A stretch of DNA of 64,000 bases. It comes from Malachius bipustulatus. Lineage: Eukaryota > Arthropoda > Insecta > Coleoptera > Melyridae. Each line of letters opens with the position of its first letter. Positions within the stretch are counted from its first letter, which is position 1. The notes under the pieces were generated by a model that was not told the origin of the DNA, made no database searches, and saw nothing but the letters and a program-made list of their open reading frames with translations. Shown one piece after another: positions 1 through 12,594 of this stretch. Made by a program: the position numbers and the translations under genes. The stretch covers positions 15,376,001 to 15,440,000 of the forward strand of contig OU342635.1 of assembly GCA_910589415.1 (NCBI GenBank), read 5' to 3'.

Positions 1-129
1 ATTTTGCTGGAACAGAATTGTGGAACTCAGCTACAACAAAAATTGTGTATACGTATTCTGTTTTGAGAAATTGGTAAAATTTCGCTAGTACAGCTGATAA
101 AAACATTTACATAGCTGAAAATTTACTGT

Positions 130-690
130 ATTCTTTTGATGCGAGTTTTGGAACACATTAGCCATGTAGCTAGGGGTATTCTTGCAACTCTTGCAACTGA
201 GATAAAGATAACAACTTCATGCTTAGTAAAAATTTCTGAAATGGGTTCATTTAGTCACGAAATGGATTTACTCATTAATAATCAACTGATAAAACAAAAA
301 AGTAAACTTGCAAGGATTTCACTGTTTTTATATATGTACTTAGCTTCATTTAGGGTAGGTGATAGCTTAGATAATTCATGTTTTCCATATGAAAAGAAAC
401 AGCTTATTTTAATTTCATCCAAACACCCTTTTATGAAGCTGCTCTTTATTAGAGAACATATAGGTTACTACATCCTGGACCCCCAACATCTTTTGTCGAT
501 TATTCGTTAAATTTTGGGCATTTCAGGGACGAAATTTAACTAGAAGATAACCCATCTAAAAATGCCTTAAAGCCTCAGATTATTACTTCGATAATGGAAG
601 ACTTGCCCAGAAGTCGAACTTATCCACCACCGCCGTTTTACACAACTGGTGTAGATTATGGGCGACATCTTTAACTGGTCTCTGATCTAA
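130..690 (+). pseudogene. BEL/Pao retrotransposon integrase-region remnant
   Basis: The plus-strand translation from about 136 to 507 has the layout seen just before and within the integrase zinc-binding region of BEL/Pao Pol: a SKLARISLFL...FRVGDSLDNS block (usual form 'L..L.PFLD..GLIRVGGRL.NS'), then KHPFMKLLFIREHIGYYILDPQHLLSIIR (split here by commentary: usual 'KHPIILP..H.LT.LII...H...LH.G.Q.LL..IR'). After a stop at 508, a shifted frame carries IMEDLPRSRTYPPPPFYTTG and then VDYG, the usual start of the integrase core ('GVDYAGPF'). Stops and frameshifts break it, and neither LTR nor gag is visible. It is a fragment, probably truncated by the window edge on the left. The BEL/Pao assignment rests on motif order and is fairly secure; the exact family is unknown. 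Confidence 0.72.
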
Positions 691-997
691 CAAGAGAGTA
701 ATTTTTAACATCATTTGGGGGTTTTATGAACCCTCACAAATGTTTCCAGAAAATGGCACAAATTTTGTAGGTGCAAATCTGAATAATTGAAAGCTTCAGG
801 TGAATTTTTTAAAGATAATGCTAAGAATTGAATTGGATAACTGACTGAATCGAAAATAAAAGGTATTGCTTGGTCTTTTATATCACCTCATTTTTTCTTT
901 ATTAAAAATATTGAGGTTGAAAGTAGCTTTTCCGAAATTGCTTTTTTGGTAACGACAGCTACAAATAACGACGTTTTAGAATTTATTTGCATATAGG
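691..997. other. No gene seen
   Basis: AT-rich sequence following the BEL/Pao remnant. It may be the decayed rest of that integrase, but no further motif can be read. Confidence 0.5.
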
Positions 998-1330
998 TAC
1001 AGGGTGTTTTTGAAGGTGTTACTGTTTGTTGACTGTGTGTAGTATTAAACAAGCCAAAAGACTTTTTAAAATAATATTTCCTAAATAGATACAGACTTTG
1101 TGAGTTTAAAAAATTAGTTCCCCCATGATAAATGTGCATTAAAGTCTGGTAAACATCTATATGTCAAGACAATTTCTCCAAATTATACCCTCATGTATTT
1201 TGGTTTTGTTTCCTAAGTAACCTTCTATATTGGAATTGGTTTTTTTTTTATTGCTTATTGAAATCAGTTTGGTTATTTGAATTTATCACAGGACTGAACT
1301 TTTTTTTTAGTCTGCATATCGTTTATTTTT
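998..1330. mobile_element. TACAGGGTG-type DNA element, truncated copy
   Basis: Begins with TACAGGGTGTTTTTGAAGG and runs parallel to the element at 11767-12142. Shared blocks include 'GATAAATGT(G/A)CATTAA', 'AAGACAATTTCTC(C/T)AAATT' and 'AAATCAGTTTGGTTA', in the same order and spacing. The matching right end (CACCCTGTA) is missing, so this copy is truncated or has diverged after about 1290-1330. No protein is encoded. Confidence 0.6.
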
Positions 1331-2459
1331 CCTTGTTTAAGAAAAGTTTTTTGAAAAAGTTGTTTGTCTTGATAAACTTTTAGACTAATAAGGCGATGAG
1401 ATTGTCTTTTCATATTTCATATCTTATAATTTTTTCGAAAAACTCTAGGTTCAAGAAGAGTTATTTCCGTTAAAAAAAAAAACTCAAACTTCAATTATTA
1501 TTAGAAATGTAAAATAAAAATTGCTCCCAAAAACCTTGAATCTCCACATAACGGCAAGTGTTATTGCACTGATACTGAATACTGGCACACCTTGTAGATC
1601 GACAGCTAAAGAAAGGTAATCTTGCTGTGCGTGAACCTATCGGTGCGTGCGCCTCGGGGCCAAGTCATTACGTACCTCCAAATTCAGTTATGTGAGTTTT
1701 TAATGATTCTTAGACCCGAACTCGGTCAACAGAAAAAACATGCTTACGAAATCTCATTCCGGTCTCACGCAGAATTCTATATCTGACACCATTAATATAA
1801 TATAAGACCCAAATTTGTTCTATCTAAAGCTAATTATTATCTCATGCGCAAGGTAAAGTATTGTATAAAGTTACGACGTATTATTGTGTGTGCGTTCTTG
1901 AATGTCACGCATTTTTCAACAGTAATAATTGTAATGGTTTTCAATTATAAAATTTGAAGTCGAAGTCATTATTTATGTGGTTGAAAACCTGACTGTAAAA
2001 ACGATACAAATCAAATTTCAAATTATTGGTAGGTAAGGAAAGAGGTCAAGACTTGATCAATAATAATTGCAATTAAATAGGTATATGAAATGTTATATGC
2101 CTACGTATATAACCTACCTTTTTCAAAAGAAAATTTAACCTTTCAAAAGGCCTTTAATAAAAAGAAGTGAAACATTTTTTTCAATAAAAATTCTTTAGAG
2201 AATATTAAAAAAAATAATACATTTGATAAAAATATTAATTTAATACCGCGTCTGTTTTTTTCTAGAGCTTATCAATTCTCAAGCAGTCTTGGAGTATCAA
2301 AAATAATCTAGATCTAGAATATCTCCTGCATCGATTCCTCCTCTAAGCTTTGTTTGAAAACATTCTAATTCACCAGTTAGCGGTATACTGCTTATTAGGT
2401 AAGGCATAAGGAAAAAGCTAAAGTTGGCAAAAAATAACGAAATCAATCTTATGTATTAT
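1331..2459. other. No gene seen
   Basis: AT-rich intergenic sequence. No convincing ORF or inverted repeat was found. A short less AT-rich patch at about 1555-1760 has no recognisable content. Confidence 0.5.
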
Positions 2460-4770
2460 GGGAGATCTAATTGCCATGGTGGGGGGAGGAAATAATTTGA
2501 AGCGTAGTAGGAGAATATGGACTGGGGGGAAAAAACCGTGCGAGGTGATCTCTTAGTGGAGTTCTACCAAGAAGTAAATTTCATAGTAGCAAATACCTGG
2601 TTCAAGTTTCCGAAATGGAGACTGTATACCTGGAAATCCCCTGGAGACACCAAAACCAACATAATTAGAAATCAAATTGACTACATATTAATAATTGATA
2701 AACGCTACCAAAATGGGATAACGGGTGTAGAAGCTTATCCTGGAGCTGATATCGTATCCGACCACAAACTAGGAACAGTGTCCATAAAATTGAAAAAGAT
2801 CAGGCAACATAAACAACAAAAACCTGACTTTGAAAACTTAAAAGAGCACTACAACAAGAACAATCGATCGAAGAATCATTTGTGTGCTGAAGAATGCACA
2901 CCATGCAGCACACAATTGATCAAATACAGACAGAGAAACTTAAGAAAATGTTAACAGGGGGAAGGAAAACATGGATGAATGATGAAATTTTGAATCTGTT
3001 GGAGACCAGAAGGAACTACAAGGCACAAATTCGAAAAATACGAAGAACCATTCAGAAATTAATCAGACACGCAAAGAAGATGTGGATGAGTGAGCGATGC
3101 AAAAAACTGGAGGAGTTACAGAAAAAGCACCACTAATTTAATATACACATGAAAGTCAAGAAAATCACGGGAAAGCAATGCAGACCAATTTTCTTCTAAC
3201 AGATGAAGAAGAAATAAAGGATGAATGGCATGGCTGAAATATGTACATGAGCAATTTGACAATGAAAGGTTGAAACCTGACTTAGAACATGGCAACGAAC
3301 CAACACTAAATATCTTTACATCGGAGGTGAATAGAGCAATAAGATCAGCTAAGAACGGAAAGGCTGCAGGACCAGACAATATTTATGTGGAAATTCTCAA
3401 TTTACTAGACCAAAAGAATATACAGCTACTCACCAAATATGTTAATAGAATCTGTTCAGCAACTCCTCCCCAGGACTGGTTCCAATCGGTGTTCATACCA
3501 ATTCCCGAGAAAAATGCAGCAAGAAAGTGCTCCGACTTCAGATTAATTAGGCTAATGAGCCATACTCTGAAGATTGTGCTAAAGATCATACATCGGCGTG
3601 TCTACCTAAAATGCGAACAAAATTTAAGCCCCAAACAATTTGGATTTAGACTGGGACTTGGAACCAGTAAATCACTCTTCTGACTGACAGTGTTGCTTGA
3701 AAAGTGTAGAGATCAAAGAAAAGATGTCTATCTTTTTTTCATTGATTACGAGAAGGCCTTCAATCGCATAAAACATACAACCCTGCTACAACTTCTTCAT
3801 AGACCTAGATCAAGAAGATGTGAGACTAATAAAAAACATATATTGGGAACTAACAGATTGTGACCGGTTTGGTGACACCGTAATATCAGACACACCAATA
3901 AGACGAGGAGTGAGACAGTTCACCTCTTTTATTTAACATCTATTCTGAGTATTTCACCACACGTTAGAGGACATATTGACATCGGAATAAGGGTAAACGG
4001 CGAAACAGTTAACAATATACGATACGCCGATGACACCGTCATCTTTGCAGATACTCCAGAGGGCTTACAACGGCTGCTTGATAATATTGTCGATTCAGGA
4101 GATCAACATGGTCGGAAAATAAACACGTCAAAAACTAGGAATACAAACTTACTAGCCAACATACGAATATATGGTGTTACGATACAGGATGTGGAAAAAT
4201 TCAAATACCTTGGGTCCTGGATAACCCAAAACCTGGATCCCGAAACTGAAATTGCGAGCACGAATTGAGAACGCAAGGACCACGTTCTTAAGAATGAAAA
4301 AACTGTTGACGGATACCACCTTATCACTCGATATTCGATACCGTTTCCTGAAAACATACATATATTCTGTTCTTTTATGTGGAAGGGATACTTGGACAAT
4401 GAGAAAGAGAATAATGCAGCGAATTTGAATTGAGGATCTTCCGTAGACTTCTTAAATATCCCGTGGACAAGAGGAATGACAAATGAAAATGTGGTCAGAA
4501 TGATGGGAACAGAATATAGGGAACTACTATACAACACGTGAAACGATGCAAGACATGTTATCTGGGCCATATAATATATAGAAGCAAAATATCAACTTTT
4601 GAGACTGTTCATGGAAGGAAAGATAGAAGGTCGAAGAAGCCCCGGTAGACGAAAGAGTTCTTGGCTTAGAAATGGAAGAGAGTGGACAGAATTAGACACA
4701 CATACCTTATTGAGAACGGCAGCGAACAGAGAGGAGTTTGCCGATAATGTCGCCAACCTTCAGTGATGAA
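2460..4770 (+). mobile_element. Decayed RTE-type non-LTR retrotransposon (5' truncated)
   Basis: Endonuclease C-terminus at 2517-2954: WFKFPKWRLYTWKSPGD, RNQIDYILI, then AYPGADIVSDHKLGTV, which contains the SDH motif of AP-like endonucleases. Reverse transcriptase follows in broken frames: NGKAAGPDNI (about 3355), IPIPEKN...CSDFRLI, FGFRLGLGTSKSLF, FFIDYEKAFNRI (about 3735) and RYADDTVIFADTPEG (about 4020, the catalytic YADD). The C-terminus reads GRRSPGRRKSSWLRNGREW and ends LRTAANREEFADNVANLQ-stop at about 4766, the usual tail of RTE-like 'craniofacial development protein 2-like' elements. At least five frameshifts or stops are present, so it is dead. The 5' endonuclease half is missing or unreadable. 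Confidence 0.88.
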
Positions 4771-5640
4771 GAAGGCACCTAGAAAGAAGAAGGTAAGGAA
4801 ACAGTTCGCTGGGCCGCGTTGTTGGCTTAAATTACGCTGCTGCCATTGGTTTGCCAATGGCATGGGTAGCAAAGGGGGAAGAAATTGATACATTTCTAAT
4901 AATATTTTATGCCACGTTTCCACGTTTTCAAAGGAATTGAACTGAAAATTTCAAAGTAGCTACTCAACAATTTTAAGAAGATTGCAAAAAAAGAACCTTG
5001 CAAAATTTCAAAATGGCGGAAATATTCATACTTTCAGCAATTAATGATATACTTGGCTAAACTGTAGTTTACATGCAAGCTTATTTGCAACTGAAGACTA
5101 ATGAATGGGAAAAAAATAAACGGCTATTCATGAAAACGTCAGCCATACCTACGCAAAACCAAAAATTTGTTCAACCAAAATAAGTACTTTGGGAATTGGC
5201 ATTAAGGAGAATTTTTTTTATAGGTACATAAATTACCCAAGAGTGTGGTTTACAAGAAAAAAAAACAGAATTGAACTTCTGTAAACAATTTTTCCATCTC
5301 AATCGATTTATTAATTTTTTTATTAATAAGTACCTGGACCTAATTACTATAATACCTACTTACTTACTGACTTTGCAAACTGATTGCGTTTTATTATTAA
5401 AAATTTACGATTAAAAATAATTACTAATGTAATAATTATTTACCTCTACGAGTAAATTGCTTTCTGAAGAGACATTAACAACCTTAACATAAGATTCAAG
5501 GAAACATTTAACGCTATTAATGGAGTCTACACTCCATTGCATTATCCCAACGTTCTTTTTCAAATTGCGTTACAAAAATATCTAATCTCCTTAAATATTA
5601 ATAGTCTCCCTCAGCCCCCCCACCATTACAGGGAAAAAGC
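4771..5640. other. No gene seen
   Basis: AT-rich spacer between two LINE remnants. The first part may be the RTE 3' UTR. No tail repeat or target duplication was recognised. Confidence 0.5.
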
Positions 5641-6240
5641 TTCCGTGGATCAGTGGCGTATAGCTACATCCCCGGCAGTCCCAGCGGCGAGGGTACAATT
5701 TGAGCCTCTTATACAAGGCTCAAATCTGACCATATTTGGAGTACTGTTCACATATTTGGAGGTCCTGCTCCTAAACATACGCTAAAATAATACTTGACTC
5801 CATCCAGAAAAGAGCCATCCACTTGATCGGGGACCCGCATTTCGTAAATCATCGAAGAAAAGTATCAGCGTAAATCAGCTGACCTGAGCCTGTTTTACAG
5901 ATATTTTTATAAAATTTATGTTTTCAATATCATCCATCAGATATTTTTATGAAAAATGTTCACAAGACGTGGCCCGGTTGATCTCACCTAGAACGAGGCC
6001 GAGCAGAAATACACGTCGAGCCGGAGTAGCTAGACCTATCAGGTTCAGCTCATCACACCTCGCACCACCCTGTTTTAGACTTCTTTCATTTACAGAACCG
6101 CACCCCTTTTGAATAGCATTCCATGCGAAGTGCTTCCTGAGGAATACAACCTGCAACGATTCAAAGTGAACGTGAATCGATATCTCCGCTCATGCACCAC
6201 TTTCAGAGCGCTTTAGGTATTTCCCTGCAGTGCATGTCTT
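5641..6240 (+). mobile_element. LINE ORF2 3'-end fragment (Jockey/CR1-like thumb region)
   Basis: Broken frames spell the region after the reverse transcriptase palm of a non-LTR ORF2. One frame has YLEYCSHIWRSCS, then ILDSIQKRAIHLIGDPHFVN (usual 'LEYCSHIWgGa...LdrIQkRAi.LI.DP'). Another has KCSQDVARLISPRTRPSRNT followed by RRAGVARPIRFSSSHLAPPC (usual 'Y..KCS.EL..LIPP...p.rnTR.A...H...v....RT'). There are several frameshifts and no upstream catalytic domain. The same PRTRP..NTRR..(L/V).(H/R)PIRFSSxHLA signature recurs on the minus strand at 18131-18340. Confidence 0.7.
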
Positions 6241-7015
6241 CAATAACCTTCAATAATTGTTTTTATATTTTCACCATTGTAATACGCGAGAAAAATTCTT
6301 GTCATTTTACCAATTTAACCGGCTCCATAGCTTCATTGCTAAGAAAGTTACAATGGTAAACAAATAAAAATAACCCTGTATACCTACATAATTACTTAGC
6401 GCCCATGGTGACTTTTGATCGCCGTAAACATATTTAAATTTCAGCAACTTTAACCGAGGGCTGATTTCTATATGATCCATACGCACGGGGTCTATTTATT
6501 TGATTGGATTATTTAATTATTATTTTATGGACTATTTATGCAATTCCCTATGGCAACACTTAAAATTTATTGTTATTGTTAAGATCTTTAAACCTTGTTG
6601 CCAATAGCGTCAGTTTCTTTCTAGTTAGGTCCTGCTTATTAAGATCCTGTCTCCTATAAAATAAATAAAATAAAATGACTCTACGCTTTCTCCACTCGTG
6701 CATTAAATGTTAACTTATAATATAACTCTTGTTATGCAATATTATAGGTACTGCTTTTCTCGATCAAGAAATTTTTCAGCTTTACCTACTGATTTAATTA
6801 CGATAACAGTAGGTTATGTTTATTCATTCTTGGTTACTTACCGAGCAAAGCTCACTTAAAAAGCCCAGTATTAGAGGCATAACATTTAATGTTAGTTAAC
6901 CTTCTCTAAAAAAAATCTAACAAATGTCAGAAATTAAAGTTCAATCTCTAAGTTAAGAGCAAACTATGGTACTTTGAAAGACAACATTAAAAAAAATTCG
7001 CTTTCCCTACAACTT
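6241..7015. other. No gene seen
   Basis: AT-rich. It contains an isolated CCCTGTATACC (about 6377) of the kind that ends TACAGGGTG elements, without a partner. The sequence AATAAATAAAATAAAAT at about 6660 may be the A-rich tail of the LINE fragment just upstream. Confidence 0.4.
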
Positions 7016-7880
7016 GCCATTTAAGATTTACAGAGCTGTGGTCACTGTAGGTATTCGTTTTTCTACAACATACCAGAAAAAATATCCCAGCTGGAATCTT
7101 CTATAACTATCGCTTTTATGGAATTGATAAAAAGCACCAGGCACGCCTCGCTGCAGCGGGAGTAGGTATACCTGGAACTGAATCGTGGGAACAAACCTGA
7201 GTAAAATCCCAACAAGCAGACCAGGGGGGAAGGAACTTTCCGCTAGCATTACGAAGACACGCATGAAAGCGTAAGAAGATTTCATCCGCGCACACCACCG
7301 GCAGAAAGTAACACAGAAGTCACAGAGCACCCGTCAGGGGATACGAAACAATGGACACTCCCTTGGATAGGAAGAAGAATTGTTGGAAAGGATAGAGCTA
7401 GAAAGCAAACCAAATCACTCATGGAGGGATTCCTAGATAACGAGGGAGTCACCTACGGAGTATGGTGATTCGGACATATTCACCTCAGGTAATTTATATG
7501 GGTATAGGCTTAACCGGAAGATCCCACTCCAAAATGGACTGCCCCTCGTATCATGGACTGGGGAGGGCACCCATCCACCCTGTATCCAAATCGAGGAACG
7601 CGAGACATTCAAGAGGAGAGACAGTATCGTCAGGACTCCACCGAAGGTCGGCCTGAGCTGGCAAAGCTGGCAAAAGCGGTCTGAGGAAGAGCTATAACTA
7701 CATCAATCTGGATTTCACTCCAAAAAAGGAGAGGCCAGAAGAAAAGAAAAAGTTGGGATCTGAAAGCAGAAAGAAGCGCACAACTGGGAGAATACAGATC
7801 GAGGGTGGAGGGGAAGATGACGAAACTTCTCTGCAAGATAACCAACGAGGAAAAAAACAAGGTAGGTAAAAATCTAGGTT
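7016..7880. other. GC-richer, coding-like block of unknown origin
   Basis: Clearly less AT-rich than its surroundings. Plus-strand frames read like a broken polar protein: RARKQTKSLMEGFLDNEGVT around 7395-7455, then in another frame NGLPLVSWTGEGTHPPCIQI around 7535-7595, then a long Lys/Glu/Arg-rich run to about 7860. No catalytic motif, zinc knuckle or transposase signature could be recognised. It could be the 5' portion of a LINE (ORF1) or another decayed element. Confidence 0.3.
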
Positions 7881-8802
7881 AACACCGTCAAGCTGAAATT
7901 GTTTGTGCAGCAGAACTAAACGGAACGATTTTTTGTAAAATCCGTCCAGAAGAAATATGTTCAGAAGAGACAAAATCAGAGAAAAGAGTCTATCAAATAT
8001 TTCTATCTCGGTTATTCTCCTTTTTCTTAACACCTGCAAATTTTAGACCACCCTCTATATTTCCCTTCTCATATAATTATTATTATTAATTTTTTATAAT
8101 TTTTCGGCTATTGAATCTCCGATTTCTTTTTACTTCTCTCTACTCCCACAAATTTTTGAGAGATCGCTATAATTTTCCGATAATTTTTTCCCAACTCTTA
8201 AAAATTAATTATTAATATTTCGCCATTTTTCAAAATCGTTTTTTCTGTGAAAACTTCCTTGGTAAATATAAGAAATCGCAAGAGGCTAAATGACTGAACG
8301 CGAGGTGCGGAGGCCTGCCTGCCTTTGCTCAACGAGCGGCTCCATACGAGTCGGCGGACTCTTCAGTAGGTCAGTGTGTATGGAAAACACGCTCCCAAGC
8401 GAGGCAGTCAAGACTTCAAGAGAACAATGCCGAATGCCGATGCCGGTACCGATTCGGGCTCCATGCTCAACTTTCAGTAGGTGAATAACCGAACCGGCAA
8501 ACGACTCCGCTCGGATAAATGTCAACGAACCCACTGCAAGCTGCACGACATTCGGAACATTATTGTTTATACAGGATGGAGGGAAAATGACACTTTTTAT
8601 GTGTCGATTTCACTAAAACAGAGAATCGTAACACGTTTTCCAACCATAATCAAGAAGTGGGTGTTACTCTGATCCAAATAGTGGGGGTAACTATGACGAT
8701 ATTAAGATCGAGCAAAAAACGACCATTAGATATTATGACATCAAAAGGTGAGTCATCTAAGATTAAAACTTGAATTATTAAGAATTTCGAGGAGTGTGAA
8801 TA
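7881..8802. other. No gene recognised
   Basis: AT-rich, with a second less AT-rich patch at 8283-8560. That patch has overlapping open frames on both strands, as expected for GC-richer DNA, but no recognisable domain. A TATACAGGATGGAGGG start at about 8570 resembles the TACAGGGTG ends but has no visible partner. Confidence 0.4.
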
Positions 8803-8862
8803 ACCCGAAGTTAAGCAACGTGAAGAGTGGTCAGTACTTGGATGGTTGGTGCGTGACCACCT
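8803..8862 (+). repeat. 5S rRNA-derived segment (pseudogene or SINE3-like)
   Basis: CCGAAGTTAAGCAACG, then a diverged spacer, then GTCAGTACTTGGATGG and GCGTGACCACCT. These match the internal control region and 3' half of animal 5S rRNA ('CCGAAGTTAAGCAACG...GTTAGTACTTGGATGGGTGACC'). The 5' third of a 5S gene is not recognisable upstream and no T-run terminator follows, so it is not a working 5S gene. It could be a 5S retropseudogene or the head of a 5S-derived SINE. Confidence 0.65.
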
Positions 8863-9933
8863 CATGATTGGACTAAACACAAATCCAGCAAATTTATGAG
8901 AAAAAGGAAACTTATACCGAATACTATCATGCAAGCAGGGTAGCTCGAGCCCTAATTAGGTTAGAAAGCCCTGGGCTTATAGTAAAGGTACTACAGCATA
9001 AAAAATCAAGGACTTGCATGGATGCATGACAGGAGCCATTATAGAATCTGACAGATAGTAACAATTTAGGTCATTCTAAATTTAACACCAATGCCTCCTC
9101 CGCGAAAATTATACGTATTCTAGAAGGTCTATAGAAGAAACAGGAATACCCATACGGAGAAGGAAATAAATGGGAATGTCTAGTTCCGTGGTAATGTAAT
9201 TCTGAACTAATGGAGAACTTATGTTTTTTATACATTGAGCTCATTCGTCATCTGTTCGCAGATTATGAGGGAATTAAACTGAACAAATTAGATAAAAGAA
9301 AAAAAGTAAGGCTTTTTGAGATCCAGAGCACGCAGCTGTAAAAACAAACGCAGTCAAAACAAAAAAGCTCTGGATAGCCTCTCAGAATTAATACAGACCA
9401 GGAAGCTCCTTAGTCACAATATATTATGATCTGAAAAAAATTTAATTCTATATTAAACTCGCTAAAAGCGGGCTGAGAGTGCTGCTTTCCACTATAAGGT
9501 TTGTCACATCCTTATTTATTCCAATCGCACTGTTGTGGCTACCAATTCTGATAAACTGCTGCCAATCCCAAGGTGACATGACTATAAATTGTGAATTTTC
9601 TTCTCTCTGTTGCAGTAACGGGAGTAATGAAATCCACCTCCAGATGCATATGACCTCTTAGTAAATATTTATGGTTAGTGACTAACGTTGGTATATCTTC
9701 TATACTAAACCCACTTTAGTAAGTAGCACGCGATCTAATTGCTCTCTCTGCCAACTAAAGTTTAATCCCAGCATGTAGCCGTATGAGTATATCTTATTTG
9801 TCGTGGAATTTCGAACAGTATAATTATTGAACATCTATAATATGAATTTGTTACAATAGGGATTGGCAAACATTTTTTGCCCATGTACCTCTATGTAATA
9901 TCTACATGTTATAATTTTACTAAGAGCTTTTAA
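8863..9933. other. No gene seen
   Basis: AT-rich; only short uninformative ORFs. If the 5S-like piece heads a SINE, its body would lie in the first few hundred bases, but no diagnostic tail was found. Confidence 0.4.
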
Positions 9934-10380
9934 ATACAAAGTGAGTCAAATTCAAGCTACATCAATGGGATCTCGGAAACTGGAAGAGATACGGACTCGG
10001 TTGCTAAATTTACGTCTCAATAATAATCTGAAAAAAATTCAGACTATTTTCAATCGTTGCTGAAATATCCTGCAAAACTGAAAAATCAAAATTTCTTATT
10101 TTAGCCATATCTTTTTTATTATTGGAAATTATTAAATTATTTTTTGTAGGTTTACATTTAGTAGTCAAAACTATCCATTCAACATTACAAAAGTTTTTTC
10201 GAAGACGACTAGATTCCAGAGAGTGTTCATAGCCAACTTTTAGTTTTTGTTATGACCAGCATATTGTTTTTTTATATCCTTCGGTATTAAAAAAATCATG
10301 GAAACCAAAAATTAATAACATTTTTATTCTTTTAGATAAAAATCGCAATGATATAACCCGAATTTAACTCACCCTGTATA
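9934..10380. mobile_element. TACAGGGTG-type fold-back element
   Basis: The left end ATACAAAGTGAGTCAAATTC is an imperfect inverted copy of the right end (…AATTTAACTCACCCTGTAT). Similarity continues inward for about 40 bases (CAAGCTACATCAATGGGATC against the complement of the right arm). Length is about 447 bp with no coding capacity. Confidence 0.6.
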
Positions 10381-11766
10381 ATGTGTCCTCACATTCTGCA
10401 AGGCGACTGTTTTATTACTTCCACATTTGACAAATTGTATGTAGAACGAATACTCTTCCTACTGATGTCTTCTCGACTTCAACAGAAAAGAAGGGTTTTT
10501 ATTTTGTCCACTTTTTCAGCGATTCATGCTCTTTTTTCATTTCCATGGTTTAGATTGAAGACTTCTTGTTTTCTGTTGGAAGAACAAAATTCTTTAAAAA
10601 GATGTTAAGTTTTCTGAGAGCAACTGGACTGCATGTGGTTCCAAGTTTTTTTTCGAACTACTGTATTTTTTGTATTTTTTTGTCTCATTTTTTTTATATC
10701 TATTTGTTCTGATTTCTGAACGCTCTACAACAATTTGAAAACATAATCAAATATTGTTATTCATTGAGAGCCTGATCGATGGTAAGTACAGTTCGATTAG
10801 TTTTAATGGGGCCAAATTAATGGGAACAGGAACGACTCGTTAATGATCTAAAAAATTGTTAATTGCAATCTTAGTCTTGCTATTTCCGTTCGTTTCTACT
10901 TGTATCGCTTCTTCGGCATCCAAATTATAATAAGAGGAAGCCATGTAATATTACTATGGAGGAGTCAAAAAAATCCATTATTTACTGTAAGTGTTTTTGT
11001 CGACTAAACATTATAACGTAACTCCTTAATTTTTTCATGGAAAATTAATTTTAAAAATGAAGCAAAAATTCTTTTTTTAAGACATCGACATTGTCACCGA
11101 GTCAGGTCAGGTATATCGACAAGCATTCCACTGTTTGTATTAATAATATTACAAAAAGAAAGTTATACGCACATCCTTTAAAGATTAATTACTATAGACT
11201 CGCATCATTAACTCGGATGATAAGTAACATTTTAACACAAATATTTGACCACCTATCCAAAAACCGGTGTCCTGGTTTACAACTTACAACTATACTTATC
11301 TAAAAATGAGAAGTACTTGCCCCAAAAAAGAGATGGACTTTTTAATAATTACTTCCTATCTAGGTCTTTAATAAACTAGAATAAACATGTAAAAAGATTA
11401 TTAATAATAATTCTTTATTATGTAGTAAAATTCCTTTAAATCGTTGTATTTATTAAAATTGTCAATAAAATGTTATTCAGAGTGTAAATTTTGAGTTTGG
11501 CCAATATTTCGGATCCACTACAAGTGATAAGAAATTATAATTCGTAAATTCATAGATATGGAATCAATAAAAATCAGACATTATCATTATTATTGTCTGT
11601 ATGGCATTTGCACTCCCTCAAATGAGAAGCTTTACTCATCCCAGATCTTAGAGGTGATCATAAGGCTTGATCTCTGTGGAGCCCTTTCCCGGTTCTCTGG
11701 TTCCACATCTATAGAAACTTCCATCTGCTCGAGACGTAGCGAGCATCACTGCCTTCTGCATTATCC
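10381..11766. other. No gene seen
   Basis: AT-rich intergenic DNA with only short spurious ORFs, for example at 10381 and 11091. No repeats or motifs were recognised. Confidence 0.5.
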
Positions 11767-12142
11767 TATACAGGGTGTTTTTAAGGTGGTGCTTTTTCTT
11801 ACTCTGTAAACAACATTTCTTAAAAAAGTCGAAAATAAACGAGATACAGTTTGGAAGTTTAAAAAAAAAATCAGCGTTGTGATAAATGTACATTAAGGGC
11901 TGAAGGGCTGATAAGCATCTAAGAGTTAAGACAATTTCTCTAAATTGGACTCTCATTATAATAAATCCAAATTTGCATGCAAATTCCACGTAGGTACGTG
12001 AAAAAATTATTTCGAGGGCTTTTTTATTCAAATCAGTTTGGTTAATTATTGCATTTAGGTATCACAAGGCTAGACGTTAATTTTTTCAAGCTTCCAAAGG
12101 CTTCCAATTACTTCCAATTACTTTGAAAAACACCCTGTATAT
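11767..12142. mobile_element. TACAGGGTG-type MITE, complete copy
   Basis: The left terminus TATACAGGGTGTTTTT is matched by the inverted right terminus AAAAACACCCTGTATA, giving a TIR of about 15-16 bp around a 376-bp body without coding capacity. The body is collinear with the truncated copy at 998-1330. No transposase is linked to it here, so the superfamily cannot be assigned from the sequence alone. Confidence 0.72.
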
Positions 12143-12594
12143 CTACAATAGTGAGTTCTAATATATTGAATATATTGAAAATCCGGATATTTTCAACCAG
12201 ATCCTTTGGTACCACCCTTATTGTTGAAATAACTATGAGTATTATTGTTTGGGTATTCTCCATCTTCCACTATGCCTTTATTCTCACTTTCAGGTCCCTG
12301 TTCTTGGTGATTTTTTCATTGCGCTTTGTTTTGAAGTTGTTATTATTTAAAGTACAAATAAACGCAAAATTTTCTTGGTGTCCTTAACAATTTTGTGTTT
12401 GGCGATTGGCCCCTTTTCGCTCTAGAAGGGCGCTATAAAACGCCATTTTCTCTGGAATTAAAATTCATACCATGGTTCTAGTGTGCTCAAATTTATAATC
12501 TTTTAAAGCACAAATTTATAATAAATAAATTAACTGAAAAATAAAAAATTTTCCCACATGAAGCGGACTTTTGACGGGCCATATTATCTAGAAT
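12143..12594. other. No gene seen
   Basis: AT-rich; the short ORF beginning at 12151 has no recognisable similarity and is not supported. Confidence 0.4.

Noticed and set aside
8286..8672. Overlapping ORFs on both strands in a GC-richer patch
   Set aside because: Open frames in several phases are expected from composition; no motif, start context or homologue recognised.
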